From an uncultured Peptococcaceae bacterium (lineage in GTDB: Bacteria > Bacillota > Desulfotomaculia > Desulfotomaculales > Desulfocucumaceae): DNA of 5,544 nucleotides. Below are positions 1 to 5,479 of this stretch, one piece after another. The DNA lies in the NCBI GenBank assembly GCA_958417755.1, contig CATZDY010000149.1, positions 1-5,544 of the forward strand. Reading direction: 5' to 3'. Made by a program: the position numbers and the translations under genes. Within the stretch, counting starts at the first letter, position 1. Each line of letters opens with the position of its first letter. The notes under the pieces were generated by a model that did not search any database, was not told the DNA's origin, and worked only from the letters and a program-made list of their open reading frames with translations.

Positions 1-311
1 TGTAAAATATCTTTTCTATCTTTATATTCCTTTTCCAAATCTTGTATTAACTTATCTATATCTTCTTTGACTGTTTCTCTAGGTTCTTTTTTTAAATGTT
101 CTTTTAACAAGTCAATTAATATTTCCAATGTGTCAATATTGAGTTTGCAAAATTTACTTAATAGATTGATATCCTCTTCAACAATATCAACCTTTCTTTC
201 CATTGCTTCGAAAAATTTTGCAATGCTTGTATATTCTTTGTTCATTCGCTGCAGAGCTACTCTAAACTCCTGCAACAAGAAAATAATAGTAGCTTCTGTA
301 GTACTATACAT
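1..311 (-). CDS. Small helical protein of unknown function, 3' end beyond the window
   Basis: I do not recognise a family. The frame is open from an ATG at 311 to the left edge: 103 codons with no stop, so the C-terminus is missing. The start is supported by a GGGG ribosome binding site 7 nt upstream and by its position 1 nt after the TAA of the preceding gene (TAA-T-ATG), which implies translational coupling. The product begins MYSTTEATIIFLLQEFRVAL and is rich in Glu, Lys, Asp and Leu, with no signal peptide or membrane segment. Everything seen is compatible with long amphipathic helices or a coiled coil, including a highly charged stretch from about residue 70. Residues 58-73 (NIDTLEILIDLLKEHL) align without gaps to residues 66-81 of the upstream neighbour (NLASLEIVSGLLTQYL), so the two are probably diverged tandem paralogs. 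Coding status is well supported; function is unknown. Confidence 0.75.
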   Translation of the reverse strand, partial: MYSTTEATIIFLLQEFRVALQRMNKEYTSIAKFFEAMERKVDIVEEDINLLSKFCKLNIDTLEILIDLLKEHLKKEPRETVKEDIDKLIQDLEKEYKDRKDIL

Positions 312-312
312 A

Positions 313-651
313 TTATTTCCCCTTTTTTTGTTTGGTTATAAAATCAATGATTCTTTGTAACATGGTAAAATCATGATATACTTCATTGTCTTTCCCTTGA
401 TTGGATTGCAAATATTGTGTCAATAAACCAGAGACAATTTCCAATGACGCCAAATTCATTTCTTGAAAATTATCTACCCTTTCCTTTACATCAGCCACTT
501 CTTGGTGTGTTTCTTCACATAATTGTACTAAAAAAGAGTAGAGCTGTTGCATATCATCTTCTTTGATAAAACCATATTGGCCTTCAATGTAGTTTAGACA
601 AGATTCCAATGTATGTAATGCATGATATACATCTGTAATGATGTCTTTCAT
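313..651 (-). CDS. Small helical protein of unknown function (112 aa)
   Basis: I do not recognise a family. The ATG at 651 is preceded by an AAAGGAGAGG ribosome binding site, and the protein (starting MKDIITDVYHALHTLESCLN) looks complete. It has no signal peptide and no hydrophobic segment long enough to cross a membrane. Composition and Leu/Ile/Val spacing suggest two or three long amphipathic helices, so a cytoplasmic helical bundle or coiled coil is likely. Three cysteines (18, 45 and none later in a motif) do not form a recognisable metal site. It is the first gene of a unit with the downstream partial gene, 1 nt apart, and the two share a conserved segment at residues 66-81. The promoter region carries a perfect palindrome, so expression is probably controlled by a dimeric repressor. 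Its separation from the activase operon by a terminator argues that the functions are unrelated. Confidence 0.8.
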   Translation of the reverse strand: MKDIITDVYHALHTLESCLNYIEGQYGFIKEDDMQQLYSFLVQLCEETHQEVADVKERVDNFQEMNLASLEIVSGLLTQYLQSNQGKDNEVYHDFTMLQRIIDFITKQKKGK

Positions 652-686
652 TCGTTGTCCCTCTCCTTTCTGTTATTGTTTTTATT

Positions 687-715
687 ATTATAATATAACA
701 AACATATGTTTGTAT
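687..715 (-). promoter_or_regulatory. Probable promoter of the two-gene helical-protein unit
   Basis: The minus strand has a perfect TATAAT at 692-687, about 35 nt upstream of the ATG at 651. This would give a leader of roughly 30 nt that includes the AGGAGAGG ribosome binding site. A 17-nt spacer places the -35 hexamer at 715-710, which reads ATACAA and matches the sigma-A consensus poorly. The -10 is convincing, the -35 is weak. A 16-bp palindrome fills most of the spacer, as expected for a repressed promoter. Confidence 0.55.
698..713. promoter_or_regulatory. Perfect 16-bp palindrome, candidate operator (LexA/DinR-box-like)
   Basis: ACAAACATATGTTTGT is identical to its own reverse complement. 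It lies between the -35 and -10 positions of the promoter for the helical-protein pair. The core CAAACATATGTTTG agrees with the Bacillus LexA/DinR consensus CGAACRNRYGTTYC at 12 of 14 positions; the second and last bases differ. The symmetry and location are seen directly. Binding by LexA is inference, and another dimeric repressor could use such a site. Confidence 0.5.
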
Positions 716-723
716 AGCTTTTT

Positions 724-755
724 AACAAAAAAAGATGAATTTTCCATTCATCTTT
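724..755 (-). terminator. Rho-independent terminator of the activase operon
   Basis: On the minus strand AAAGATGAAT-GGAAA-ATTCATCTTT forms a perfect 10-bp stem with a 5-nt loop. It runs into seven consecutive T, then GTT. It sits about 60 nt after the TAG stop of the ATPase gene and just upstream of the promoter of the next unit, so it should separate the two. The stem is AT-rich and only moderately stable. The plus strand has no T-run after the stem, so it acts in one direction only. Confidence 0.75.
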
Positions 756-817
756 CATGCAGATTGGTAATTTGCTGCTATCTCCTTTTTCGAAGAAGAG
801 GTGAGAGTTGAGGGGCT

Positions 818-1792
818 CTAGATAACTTCGTTGATTTGAATTTCTGCAGACCATTTTCCACAATGATCGCCCCAACGTGCAATTATCCTAGAGTCTTCTA
901 AGATTTCCACTACCTCGCAAAGGTTCGGGCAGTGATTACATTCAAAACCTCCGGCATTGAAATTCATTGCTGCCACTTCAAAACCTTTGAATTTACTTGG
1001 AATGTTTGCTGCCATTTTCCTTTGGGCCAATATGGCAGCTCCTAATGCTCCCATGACATTGTAATATGGGGGTACGATGACAGCTAAACCTAACTCTTCT
1101 TCAAAAGCTTTTTTCATGCCTTCATTCGCTGCTACTCCTCCTTGAAAAATAATTGGAGGTATGATTTCTTTACCTTTGGCCAAATTGTTAAGATAATTGC
1201 GAACCAAAGCACGGCAAAGTCCAGCCAAAATATCAGATAATTGATATCCCATTTGTTGTTTGTGAATCATATCTGATTCTGCAAAAACTGCGCATCTTCC
1301 TGCAACGCGTACGGCTATGGTGGATGATAAGGCCATGGGTCCAAATTCATGAATAGGTATATTTAATCTAGAGGCTTGTTGATCCAAAAAAGAACCTGTC
1401 CCAGCGGCACATACAGTGTTCATGGCAAAATCTGTGACCAAACCTTCTTTTAAAAGAATAATTTTTGAATCTTGCCCGCCGATTTCTAAAATTGTTCGAG
1501 CTTCAGGTATTTGGGTTTTAGCAGCCATGGCATGGGTTGTGATTTCATTTTTAATGATATCAGCTCCCACAATGATACCAGCCAAATGACGTACGATTCC
1601 AGTTGCTCCCACCCCTCGAACCTTTATTGCTGCAGGCAATTGTTGGGCCATTTCCCGCAGACCCTGTTGTACTGTTGCAATAGGTTTTCCATTGGTACGT
1701 AGATACAGACTTTTTAGTACCTTACCTTTTTCATCAATACATATCAAATTAGTGCTTACAGAACCCACATCAATTCCTAGATAAATGTCCAT
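818..1792 (-). CDS. Acyl-CoA dehydratase activase, ASKHA ATPase of the BcrAD/BadFG (HgdC) family
   Basis: This 324-aa protein is the ATP-driven electron-transfer component of the 2-hydroxyacyl-CoA dehydratase / benzoyl-CoA reductase activase family. In characterised members a homodimer holds one [4Fe-4S] cluster, and ATP hydrolysis drives low-potential electron transfer to a partner. Visible motifs are GIDVGSVSTN at 6-15 (phosphate-1), EIGGQDSK at 103-110 (phosphate-2 region), NTVCAAGTGSFLDQQ at 125-139 with cluster ligand Cys128, GRCAVFAESDM at 165-175 with the second ligand Cys167, and the adenosine-site FQGGVAANEGM at 216-226. The C-terminus adds CxxCxxxC (285, 288, 292) and DHCGKW with Cys311, a four-cysteine tail found in this subgroup but not needed in HgdC itself. 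Its ATG overlaps the stop of the preceding gene by one base (TAATG), with GGAG upstream, so translation is coupled. Length and motifs are intact. The partner here is probably the upstream operon products; the substrate is unknown. Confidence 0.92.
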   Translation of the reverse strand: MDIYLGIDVGSVSTNLICIDEKGKVLKSLYLRTNGKPIATVQQGLREMAQQLPAAIKVRGVGATGIVRHLAGIIVGADIIKNEITTHAMAAKTQIPEARTILEIGGQDSKIILLKEGLVTDFAMNTVCAAGTGSFLDQQASRLNIPIHEFGPMALSSTIAVRVAGRCAVFAESDMIHKQQMGYQLSDILAGLCRALVRNYLNNLAKGKEIIPPIIFQGGVAANEGMKKAFEEELGLAVIVPPYYNVMGALGAAILAQRKMAANIPSKFKGFEVAAMNFNAGGFECNHCPNLCEVVEILEDSRIIARWGDHCGKWSAEIQINEVI

Positions 1793-2304
1793 TAGGCCAA
1801 ATTCTCCTTCGCTTCATTTCTTTCTTGTAATAAATCACCAAATGCTTCTAGCCTTGTTACCAATCCTGCCTCCCCAGATTGTTCATCCACTATGATTGTC
1901 ATCATGGGAATATTTAAATCTTTACTCATTTTGGGCAATATACTATGGGCAACAATTTCAGGCATACATGTAAAAGGAAAAACTTGAATAATCCCTTGTA
2001 CGCCTTTTGCTGTAAAATCCATAATACTTCCTATGGTTTCTTGACCATGACCCCCAACAGTGTGTTTGAGATAAGCAGTGGAAAGACGTAAATACTCTTT
2101 GTTGCTATTCACACCCTTTACAAGTCCTTTAAATAGATGGTCGCTGATCCATTGACTTAAATACACAGAGCGTTCCACTTCAAACCCCATGGTTCCCAAA
2201 CGTTTTTCAATGGATTGGCTTGTAAAAGGTTCCAATAAGGTATATATTTCTCCCACAAGGCCAACTTTAATGACTGGTTTATTGGTAATAGCCACAGCAG
2301 ACAT
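1792..2304 (-). CDS. C-terminal fragment of CoA protein activase (170 aa)
   Basis: If translation restarts after the premature stop, the first usable start is the ATG at 2304. It has AAGGAA 3-4 nt upstream, a poor to moderate site, and lies 132 nt beyond the stop. The fragment carries the C-terminal Rossmann-like half of the family. VGLVGEIYTLLEPF (14-27) starts the domain, followed by VGGHGQETIG (83-92). FPFTCMPEI (109-117) contains the conserved Cys113, which is codon 307 of the full frame. VDEQSGEAGLVTRLEAFGDL (139-158) closes it. These motifs are well conserved, which suggests the region was under selection until recently. It ends one base inside the ATPase gene (TAATG). Whether it is made as a separate chain cannot be seen from the sequence. 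Confidence 0.6.
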   Translation of the reverse strand: MSAVAITNKPVIKVGLVGEIYTLLEPFTSQSIEKRLGTMGFEVERSVYLSQWISDHLFKGLVKGVNSNKEYLRLSTAYLKHTVGGHGQETIGSIMDFTAKGVQGIIQVFPFTCMPEIVAHSILPKMSKDLNIPMMTIIVDEQSGEAGLVTRLEAFGDLLQERNEAKENLA

Positions 2305-2436
2305 GATTTCCTTGCTTCTATAGATTGCTTTTTTTAATGCTGCCGGATCCTTTGCTTGTATAATTTCTCTTATGCTTTCTTCTAAAGCTTTATCCGTACT
2401 TCCTGGGGTTTTCTCTCTGGGTCTTTTTTGAAAGGA

Positions 2437-2886
2437 TTATCTTTCTGCTAAATCCACAGCTAAGGCTTTATGAAAACCAAAAAGGATTCCTCGTACTATG
2501 TTGAGCCAGGATTGATTGCCAGTTAGATATTTTATTTTAGTAAACAACTCTCCTATGTTTTTTTGAGGAGGATTCAAAGCCAATAATTCATATTTGTAAC
2601 CAAGTTCTTTTAAAATCTCATGCTCCACTTGGGCGTAATAACCAAAACGGCATGGGCCACACCCGCCAGCCATTAATATTGTATCCGCTCCTAATGTGGC
2701 TGCCTCTATAAAATTTCCCAAATTAAGTTTAAAAGGCAAACAGGCGAATTCTGGCGCATGTTGAGAGCCTAATTGTAATGTTTTTTTTGTGATAAAGGGC
2801 GGTACCACCACATCAATTCCTAAATATTGTAACATTCCTTCTAAACATATCCATATGGGTCCCATATGGGGAAATGTAACTCTCAT
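2437..2886 (-). CDS. N-terminal fragment of CoA protein activase (149 aa)
   Basis: The start chosen is the ATG at 2886 (MRVTFPHMG), which matches the family N-terminus. It has GGGAGG 5 nt upstream and lies 1 nt after the TAA of the DUF2229-type gene (TAA-A-ATG). A longer start at 2919 would overlap that gene and has no support. The fragment holds the N-terminal half: APEFACLPFKLNLGNFIEA (44-62, with Cys49) and LMAGGCGPCRFGYYAQV (71-87, with Cys76 and Cys79). By family comparison these are probable iron-sulfur ligands. It stops at a TAA directly after ALAVDLAER. Without the C-terminal half the conserved fourth cysteine is lost, so this piece alone is unlikely to hold a complete cluster unless it pairs with the other fragment. 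Confidence 0.65.
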   Translation of the reverse strand: MRVTFPHMGPIWICLEGMLQYLGIDVVVPPFITKKTLQLGSQHAPEFACLPFKLNLGNFIEAATLGADTILMAGGCGPCRFGYYAQVEHEILKELGYKYELLALNPPQKNIGELFTKIKYLTGNQSWLNIVRGILFGFHKALAVDLAER

Positions 2887-2887
2887 T

Positions 2888-3883
2888 TTATCCTCCCACT
2901 GCATTGAGTGTTTTATCATGCAAGTCTATCATATCAACAAAGGCCTCTAGTCTGGTCACAATACCCGCTTTACCAGTGTGCTCATCCAAGGTAAGGTTTA
3001 AAAAGGGTATGTTATCGGATTTGCGAGCTTGTCTGGCGATGAATTCACCAATCATAGAATCAGGCCCACAAGAAAAAGATGTTACATAAACCAGCCCGAC
3101 TACTTTAGGATGTGACAAATAGTAGTAAGCACTACCAATGGCTTGTCTACCGAAAGTCCAAAATAACTTTTGGGGCAAATTTGCTGCATATTGATTGATA
3201 ATGTTTTCAGGCAATTGTTCTGGGGTTGCCGCATGAAACCCCAATTTTTTCAATCTTTCCATAAGGTTCATGCTAGTAAATTCATCATAAATATGATAAG
3301 GATGTCCAATTACAGCAATCCATGGTTTATTTTTGCTTTGTAAATTGATTTTTACCATTTGTGGGTTGGTATACAGTTGTAATGCATCCTTGGGTAAGAA
3401 TCCTTCTTGTATGAAATGCATATATTTTTTGTGATTCATTAAGGCTTTTTGGTATGCTGTTTCTATTTTTCTACGGTTGATACCAAATACTTTGCCTAAC
3501 TGTTGGAAGGATTGGATTAGGTTTGTTTTTGTTCGATACTGATTGATGTTTATTGTTAGAATAGGAGGTAAAAGCTCTAATGATTGTTGGACCATATCTG
3601 GGAACCCCAAAAATTTGGGACAAATGTATTCTGTAGGAGCAATACTTACAATTCTGGGCAAAAAAATGTAATCAACTTCTTGTAACTGAAGTACATGCCC
3701 TACGGCTATTTTCATGGGCAAACAGGATTCATCCACCACATGTTTTGTACCATTGTTTAAGATGGTTTTTGTTGTTTTTCCTGAAGTCACTACTGTAGCC
3801 CCAAGCATTTCAAAGAATGTTTTCCACATGGGAAGATAATAATACGACATTAATCCCCCTGGAATACCGATTTTGATTGTCAA
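2888..3883 (-). CDS. Acyl-CoA dehydratase activase-related protein (DUF2229 type), 331 aa
   Basis: First gene of the activase operon. The start is a TTG at 3883, because GGGAGGG lies 6 nt upstream and the product then begins MTIKIGIPGGLMSYYYLPMW, the usual N-terminus of the family. The ATG 30 nt upstream lies before that ribosome binding site. Seen in order are KIGIPGGLM (4-12), DESCLPMKIAVGHVLQL (51-67, with Cys54), TEYICPKFLGFPDM (84-97, with Cys88), the substrate-like domain start WIAVIGHPYHIYDEF (188-202), TSFSCGPDSMIGE (268-280, with Cys272) and LDEHTGKAGIVTRLEAFVDM (299-318). The first and last motifs have direct counterparts in the next gene, so the two proteins are distant paralogs. 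In large fused clostridial activases this domain is joined to the ATPase domains; here it stands alone. It is probably a cytoplasmic iron-sulfur partner of the ATPase. The exact reaction is not established for this family. Confidence 0.88.
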   Translation of the reverse strand: MTIKIGIPGGLMSYYYLPMWKTFFEMLGATVVTSGKTTKTILNNGTKHVVDESCLPMKIAVGHVLQLQEVDYIFLPRIVSIAPTEYICPKFLGFPDMVQQSLELLPPILTININQYRTKTNLIQSFQQLGKVFGINRRKIETAYQKALMNHKKYMHFIQEGFLPKDALQLYTNPQMVKINLQSKNKPWIAVIGHPYHIYDEFTSMNLMERLKKLGFHAATPEQLPENIINQYAANLPQKLFWTFGRQAIGSAYYYLSHPKVVGLVYVTSFSCGPDSMIGEFIARQARKSDNIPFLNLTLDEHTGKAGIVTRLEAFVDMIDLHDKTLNAVGG

Positions 3884-3889
3884 CGAAAT

Positions 3890-3896
3890 CCCTCCC
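3890..3896 (-). promoter_or_regulatory. Ribosome binding site deciding the TTG start of the activase operon
   Basis: GGGAGGG on the minus strand is followed by ATTTCG and then TTG. The spacing of 6-7 nt is ideal and fixes the start at 3883. No site of comparable quality precedes the upstream ATG at 3913. Confidence 0.8.
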
Positions 3897-3936
3897 TTTG
3901 CTAGGATAGACAATCAAAAAAGGTTTTATGCTCTAA

Positions 3937-3954
3937 ATATGTTGTAAAACATAT
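3937..3954. repeat. Short inverted repeat upstream of the activase operon
   Basis: ATATGTT-GTAA-AACATAT forms perfect 7-bp arms around a 4-nt centre, 54-71 nt upstream of the TTG start at 3883. Position and symmetry would suit an operator. I could not find a convincing -35/-10 pair on the minus strand around it, and the AT-rich context makes chance plausible. The half-site AACATAT also occurs in the palindrome at 698-713. Confidence 0.3.
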
Positions 3955-4034
3955 ATTTTGGAATATATTAGTTGGTATAGTGATAAAAAATTATTGATTG
4001 ATAGAATCAATGTTTTCAGATTCTTAGAAAAAGC

Positions 4035-4411
4035 TAGTGGGGTCTGGTTGCAGAAGCAAACGGTAAAATTGTTGGACACATTTTATTTACGAAAACCAGA
4101 GTTGGTAAGCATACGGCGCTTGCCCTTGCGCCTCTTCGTTATTTCAGGACATAAGCGGCAAAGGGATTGTACAGGCGTTCATGCAAGAAAGGCATCGAAT
4201 TGCGAAAGAGCTGGGTTGTAGAATTGTTTTGGAAAGTGCTAAGTATTATTCTAGATCCAGCTATGTGCCTACCTCAGCTTTTGTATCAAGGTTTTCTTTG
4301 AGATGCCAGATAAGAATTTAAGGCCATTGAAAGTTTGGTGAAAAGACAGTTATGAATGGTGTGGTAGAGTATCCAGTGAGTATTGAAGCAGTCATGGCTT
4401 TTAATACATAG
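4035..4411 (+). pseudogene. Decayed GNAT-family N-acetyltransferase (YhbS-like)
   Basis: Three plus-strand frames together spell a recognisable GNAT acetyltransferase. From 4044 one frame gives LVAEANGKIVGHILFTK and continues to VGKHTALALAPL, the central beta strands, ending at 4136. After a shift at 4137, VISGHKRQ is the remnant of the acetyl-CoA loop (normally Q/R-x-x-G-x-G/A). After a second shift near 4165, VQAFMQERHRIAKELGC leads through VLESAKYYSRSSYVPTSAF, the family 'YY..FGYVPAS' region, to about 4290. Then MPDKNLRPLKVW (from 4303) and NGVVEYP (from 4355, ending at TAG 4409-4411) are C-terminal scraps in two frames. At least three frameshifts plus stops make it non-functional. The N-terminal third is not recognisable; a TAG lies at 4035 in the first frame. 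It is on the opposite strand to every neighbour, which fits an independently acquired or ancestral gene now decaying. Confidence 0.75.
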
Positions 4412-4503
4412 CCCAAGCAATAAAATATATTTCAGGCATATATGATGCCGAAATTTTTCGTGGATAAAGAGAAAATAGTATAAGTGATGAGGTGTTTTGC
4501 ATG

Positions 4504-4533
4504 TTGGAAAAAACAAATGATTTGCAGTATAAT
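4504..4533 (+). promoter_or_regulatory. Sigma-A-like promoter without a downstream gene
   Basis: TTGGAA (4504-4509), an 18-nt spacer and a perfect TATAAT (4528-4533) make a good match to the vegetative consensus. Transcription would start near 4540 and meet the hairpin at 4555 within 15 nt. No plus-strand gene follows, so it is a promoter for a short RNA, a leftover from a deleted gene, or a chance match in AT-rich DNA. Confidence 0.4.
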
Positions 4534-4554
4534 GTAAAATAAATGAAGTGAACA

Positions 4555-4586
4555 AACCCCGATATTCACTACTGAAAATCGGGGTT
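4555..4586. terminator. GC-rich stem-loop, possible terminator after the HAD hydrolase gene
   Basis: AACCCCGAT pairs perfectly with ATCGGGGTT. After one A-A mismatch, TTCA pairs with TGAA around the tetraloop CTAC. It is the most stable hairpin in the window. On the minus strand it lies about 90 nt past the HAD stop and is followed by TGTT (TTTGTT including stem bases). On the plus strand it is followed by CTTTG. Neither side has a full T-run, so terminator function is tentative. A structured RNA element is the alternative. Confidence 0.45.
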
Positions 4587-4674
4587 CTTTGATACCCTAA
4601 AGACATGATTGATAAATAATCAAGATTTTTTTATTTAATGGTATATATTTTAATAATTCCGTGATTCATTTTTA

Positions 4675-5415
4675 TCAAGTCTGACAATCCAATTCCTTTT
4701 GCTTCAAGATTTCTGCTGATAACCATGGGGCAAAATCCTGTAAAGAACCTCTACCATCTGCTTGGATATTGTTTTGTCCATGCACTAGCAAATAATCTGT
4801 TACTAAGTATGTTTTCATTCCGATTTTAGCAGCAGATAAATCATCATACATATCATTGCCTACCATCATACATTGTTCGGGAGATACATGTAAGTGACAG
4901 GCAATTTCTTGATAATAGGAGGCCTTAGGTTTACAAGAATGCATTTTTTCATAGCTGGTAATCAAGTCCCAAGGCAATGTATCAATTCCTGCCCAACGCA
5001 TGCGTTCTAAAATGGCCACCAAGGGAAACACTGGCTGGGTGGCTAATACAATTTTTAATCCGCGCTGTAAGGCTGCTTGCACACAAGCGGTTGCCTGTTT
5101 GGGATTAGGTGAAGTCATACGAACCAGATCTTTAAATTTTTCTATATAAAAGGCATCCATCACTGGCGCCACTATATTGGTTTGAGTACCCATATGCTTT
5201 TGAAAATCTTCCCAAAAGATTTGATAATTTGTTTTTTGAGGATTTTGATCCGCCATCATGGCGGAGGTACTGGCCATGAGACTTTTAATAAAATATTGGG
5301 GATTGATTGCTTTTTTAATATAATTCCCAAAATCTTTTAAATATTCTTGCATAAACAGCTCTGTGTCTAAGGGCAAAAGTGTTCCATCTAAATCAAATAA
5401 AATTGCTTTGATCAA
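4675..5415 (-). CDS. HAD-superfamily hydrolase (phosphatase-like), 246 aa
   Basis: A cytoplasmic haloacid dehalogenase-type hydrolase with every catalytic motif present. Motif I is ILFDLDGTLLP (5-15) with nucleophile Asp8 and acid/base Asp10. Motif II is VLATQP with Thr126. Motif III is SCKP with Lys162. Motif IV is GNDMYDD (186-192), supplying the Mg2+-binding aspartates. The insert between residues 15 and 105 is a helical cap (C1 type), as in phosphoglycolate phosphatase-like and pyrophosphatase-like members. The physiological substrate cannot be read from the sequence. I prefer the TTG at 5415 (MIKAILFDLDG), 9 nt from GGAGG; the ATG at 5421 is only 3 nt from it, and a TTG at 5442 lies before it. 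The ATG would add only MI. The gene stands alone, separated from the activase operon by about 790 nt, with a possible hairpin terminator downstream. No functional link to the operon is visible. Confidence 0.9.
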   Translation of the reverse strand: MIKAILFDLDGTLLPLDTELFMQEYLKDFGNYIKKAINPQYFIKSLMASTSAMMADQNPQKTNYQIFWEDFQKHMGTQTNIVAPVMDAFYIEKFKDLVRMTSPNPKQATACVQAALQRGLKIVLATQPVFPLVAILERMRWAGIDTLPWDLITSYEKMHSCKPKASYYQEIACHLHVSPEQCMMVGNDMYDDLSAAKIGMKTYLVTDYLLVHGQNNIQADGRGSLQDFAPWLSAEILKQKELDCQT

Positions 5416-5423
5416 TATCATAT

Positions 5424-5429
5424 CCCTCC
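5424..5429 (-). promoter_or_regulatory. Ribosome binding site of the HAD hydrolase gene
   Basis: GGAGGG on the minus strand. Its distance to the TTG at 5415 (8-9 nt) is normal. Its distance to the ATG at 5421 (2-3 nt) is too short, which decides for the TTG start. Confidence 0.65.
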
Positions 5430-5479
5430 AAATTACAGACAATATAAAATGCTAATTAGTTATATTTAATATCTATTTA

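Larger units (their letters stand above)
1792..2886 (-). pseudogene. CoA protein activase (2-hydroxyacyl-CoA dehydratase-like), interrupted by in-frame TAA
   Basis: Read as one frame from the ATG at 2886 to the TAA at 1794-1792, this gene has 364 sense-or-stop codons. That is the usual length of the 'CoA protein activase' proteins that accompany this ATPase. One codon, TAA at 2439-2437 (codon 150), breaks it. The 44 codons after the stop (SFQKRPREKTPGSTDKALEE and onward) have no further stop, look like normal family sequence, and run in the same frame into the C-terminal half. No frameshift is involved; a single substitution from GAA, CAA, AAA, TTA, TCA, TAT or TAC explains it. The break falls in the linker between two domains. 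Options are a recent nonsense mutation, a sequencing error, or production of two chains. Stop-codon recoding is unlikely, because TAA ends other genes here and TAA followed by T is a tight stop. The two pieces are described separately. Confidence 0.8.
4412..4674. other. Intergenic region without a gene
   Basis: No frame on either strand looks coding. The region holds a small hairpin GGCAT-ATATG-ATGCC at 4436-4450, a plus-strand promoter-like pair at 4504-4533, a stable hairpin at 4555-4586, and a weak TGATT/AATCA hairpin (4606-4622) followed by seven T (4626-4632) on the plus strand. The last 40 nt before the HAD gene stop are plain AT-rich spacer. Confidence 0.6.

Noticed and set aside
67..360. 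Plus-strand open frame of 97 codons
   Set aside because: It lies antisense to the two minus-strand helical-protein genes, has no ribosome binding site, and its composition is that of reversed coding sequence.
648..875. Minus-strand open frame of 75 codons
   Set aside because: It overlaps the 3' end of the ATPase gene in another frame and runs through the terminator and the promoter of the next unit. The product has no family character.
1511..1702. Plus-strand open frame inside the ATPase gene
   Set aside because: Antisense shadow of a strongly conserved coding region.
2904..3089. Plus-strand open frame inside the DUF2229-type gene
   Set aside because: Antisense shadow of the conserved C-terminal coding region.
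3997..4011. Inverted repeat ATTGAT-AGA-ATCAAT
   Set aside because: Short arms in AT-rich DNA, with no promoter attached; likely chance.
3958..4221. Plus-strand open frame of 87 codons starting at 3958
   Set aside because: It reads across the acetyltransferase relic mostly in the wrong frame. Only VISGHKRQ belongs to the old protein. No ribosome binding site is visible.
4286..4606. Minus-strand open frame of 106 codons
   Set aside because: It covers the acetyltransferase remnant, the hairpin and non-coding DNA. It has no ribosome binding site and an aromatic/His-rich composition typical of chance frames.
5441..5469. Possible HAD gene promoter (TATATT with TTAAAT 17 nt upstream, minus strand)
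   Set aside because: The -35 matches only three of six bases, and the region is so AT-rich that such pairs are expected by chance.
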